A stretch of DNA of 64,000 nt from Cyclobacteriaceae bacterium YHN15 (lineage in GTDB: Bacteria; Bacteroidota; Bacteroidia; Cytophagales; Cyclobacteriaceae). A model generated the notes under the pieces. It saw only the letters and a program-made list of their open reading frames with translations. It searched no databases and was not told the origin of the DNA. Position 1 is the first letter of the stretch; each line of letters starts with the position of its first letter. Location of the stretch: assembly GCA_003797895.1 (NCBI GenBank), contig RKQB01000005.1:62001-126000 (forward strand), given 5' to 3'. Positions 63,598-64,000 of the stretch are shown here, in pieces. The translations under genes were made by a program, and so were the position numbers.

Positions 63598-64000
63598 TCA
63601 GACCTTGTCGAAATTCAAAGCTTGCTGTTTTGCAATACCCAATCCATCTATGCCTAATTCTACCTCATCCCCATGTTCCAGGTAGCGGGGTGGTTTAAGA
63701 CCCAATCCAACTCCTGATGGAGTACCTGTTGATATGATATCTCCTGGAAGCAAAGTCATGTACTGACTGATATAAGAAACCAAGGTGGGGATGTCAAATA
63801 CCAGATCCGAGGTATTGCTATCCTGCATCATTTGGCCATTAACTTTCAGCCAAAGTCTTAAATTATGGGGGTCTTTTACTTCTTCTTTTGTGACCAGATA
63901 AGGGCCAAGCGGGGCGAAATGGTCTGCACTTTTTCCCTTAACCCATTGACCTCCGTGGTGTAATTGGAAGTCTCTTTCACTAACATCATTGTGGAGGCAA
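63598..64000 (-). CDS. Fumarylacetoacetate hydrolase family protein, 5'-truncated by window edge
   Basis: The frame stays open to the right edge, so only the C-terminal 133 codons are visible; the internal ATG at 63831 is not the start. The part seen begins CLHNDVSERDFQ, then GGQWVKGKSADHFAPLGPYL, SDLVFDIPTLVSYISQYMTL and PGDIISTGTPSGVGLG (metal and GTPSGVG signature of the FAH domain). In L-fucose oxidation such enzymes cleave 2,4-diketo-3-deoxy-L-fuconate to pyruvate and L-lactate, which fits the operon. The N-terminal half and promoter are outside. Confidence 0.88.
   Translation of the reverse strand, partial: CLHNDVSERDFQLHHGGQWVKGKSADHFAPLGPYLVTKEEVKDPHNLRLWLKVNGQMMQDSNTSDLVFDIPTLVSYISQYMTLLPGDIISTGTPSGVGLGLKPPRYLEHGDEVELGIDGLGIAKQQALNFDKV

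Overview
The window is AT-rich chromosomal DNA of a Bacteroidota bacterium, most likely a Cytophagales/Cyclobacteriaceae relative. The evidence is a SusC/SusD pair, several promoters of the Bacteroidota type (TTTG-N19-TAnnTTTG), an UpxY-type NusG paralogue, DUF6913 and circularly permuted ATP-grasp genes, and many SPII lipoproteins. The family-level call is inference from gene content only.

Layout. 1-3.1 kb: the end of a serine hydrolase, glutamate dehydrogenase and a convergent alpha/beta hydrolase. 3.2-9.8 kb: a TetR-TolC-MFP-RND efflux operon ending in a strong terminator. 10-11.2 kb: a lone UpxY antiterminator and an outer-membrane beta-barrel protein. 11.3-16.8 kb (minus): xseAB, then a ligA-DUF6913-dapA operon with a clear promoter and terminator; LigA carries an insertion of about 150 residues. 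16.9-19.8 kb: a second TetR regulator and metG. 19.9-23.9 kb: a tightly overlapping ATP-grasp / alpha-E / Anbu proteasome-like / transglutaminase operon. 24-26.8 kb: small housekeeping or unknown genes (metallophosphoesterase, DUF4174, CBS, GIY-YIG). 26.9-27.4 kb: a tandem array of four damaged tRNA-Pro copies (104-bp period) directly upstream of one intact tRNA-Pro(GGG). This array is the oddest structure in the window.

27.4-37.6 kb (minus): a small ACP-like protein, a glycosyltransferase, and an unusual operon of DUF1080, two Planctomycete-type HEAT/cytochrome c dehydrogenases, a Dabb protein, and the two halves of a Tm-1-like protein (UPF0261 and PEP-hydrolase-like TIM barrel). 38-43 kb (minus): lutABC for L-lactate oxidation, L-fuconate dehydratase and an AraC regulator. 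43.4-57.4 kb (plus): a polysaccharide utilisation locus with SusC, SusD, two poorly characterised lipoproteins (one a probable alpha/alpha-barrel glycosidase), a sulfatase, a GH116 enzyme and a Tat-exported sugar isomerase-like protein. 57.4-60.5 kb: a cation transporter, a dead patatin gene and a MATE pump. 60.6-64 kb (minus): FucP permease, SDR, fuconolactonase-like amidohydrolase and the end of an FAH-family hydrolase.

Taken together, 38-64 kb looks like an island for taking up a sulfated, fucose-containing glycan. The polymer would be processed by the PUL, free fucose imported by FucP, then oxidised through fuconolactone, fuconate (FucD) and 2,4-diketo-3-deoxyfuconate to pyruvate and L-lactate, with the lactate oxidised by LutABC. 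The enzymes are seen; the glycan and the integration of the two fucose blocks are inferred.
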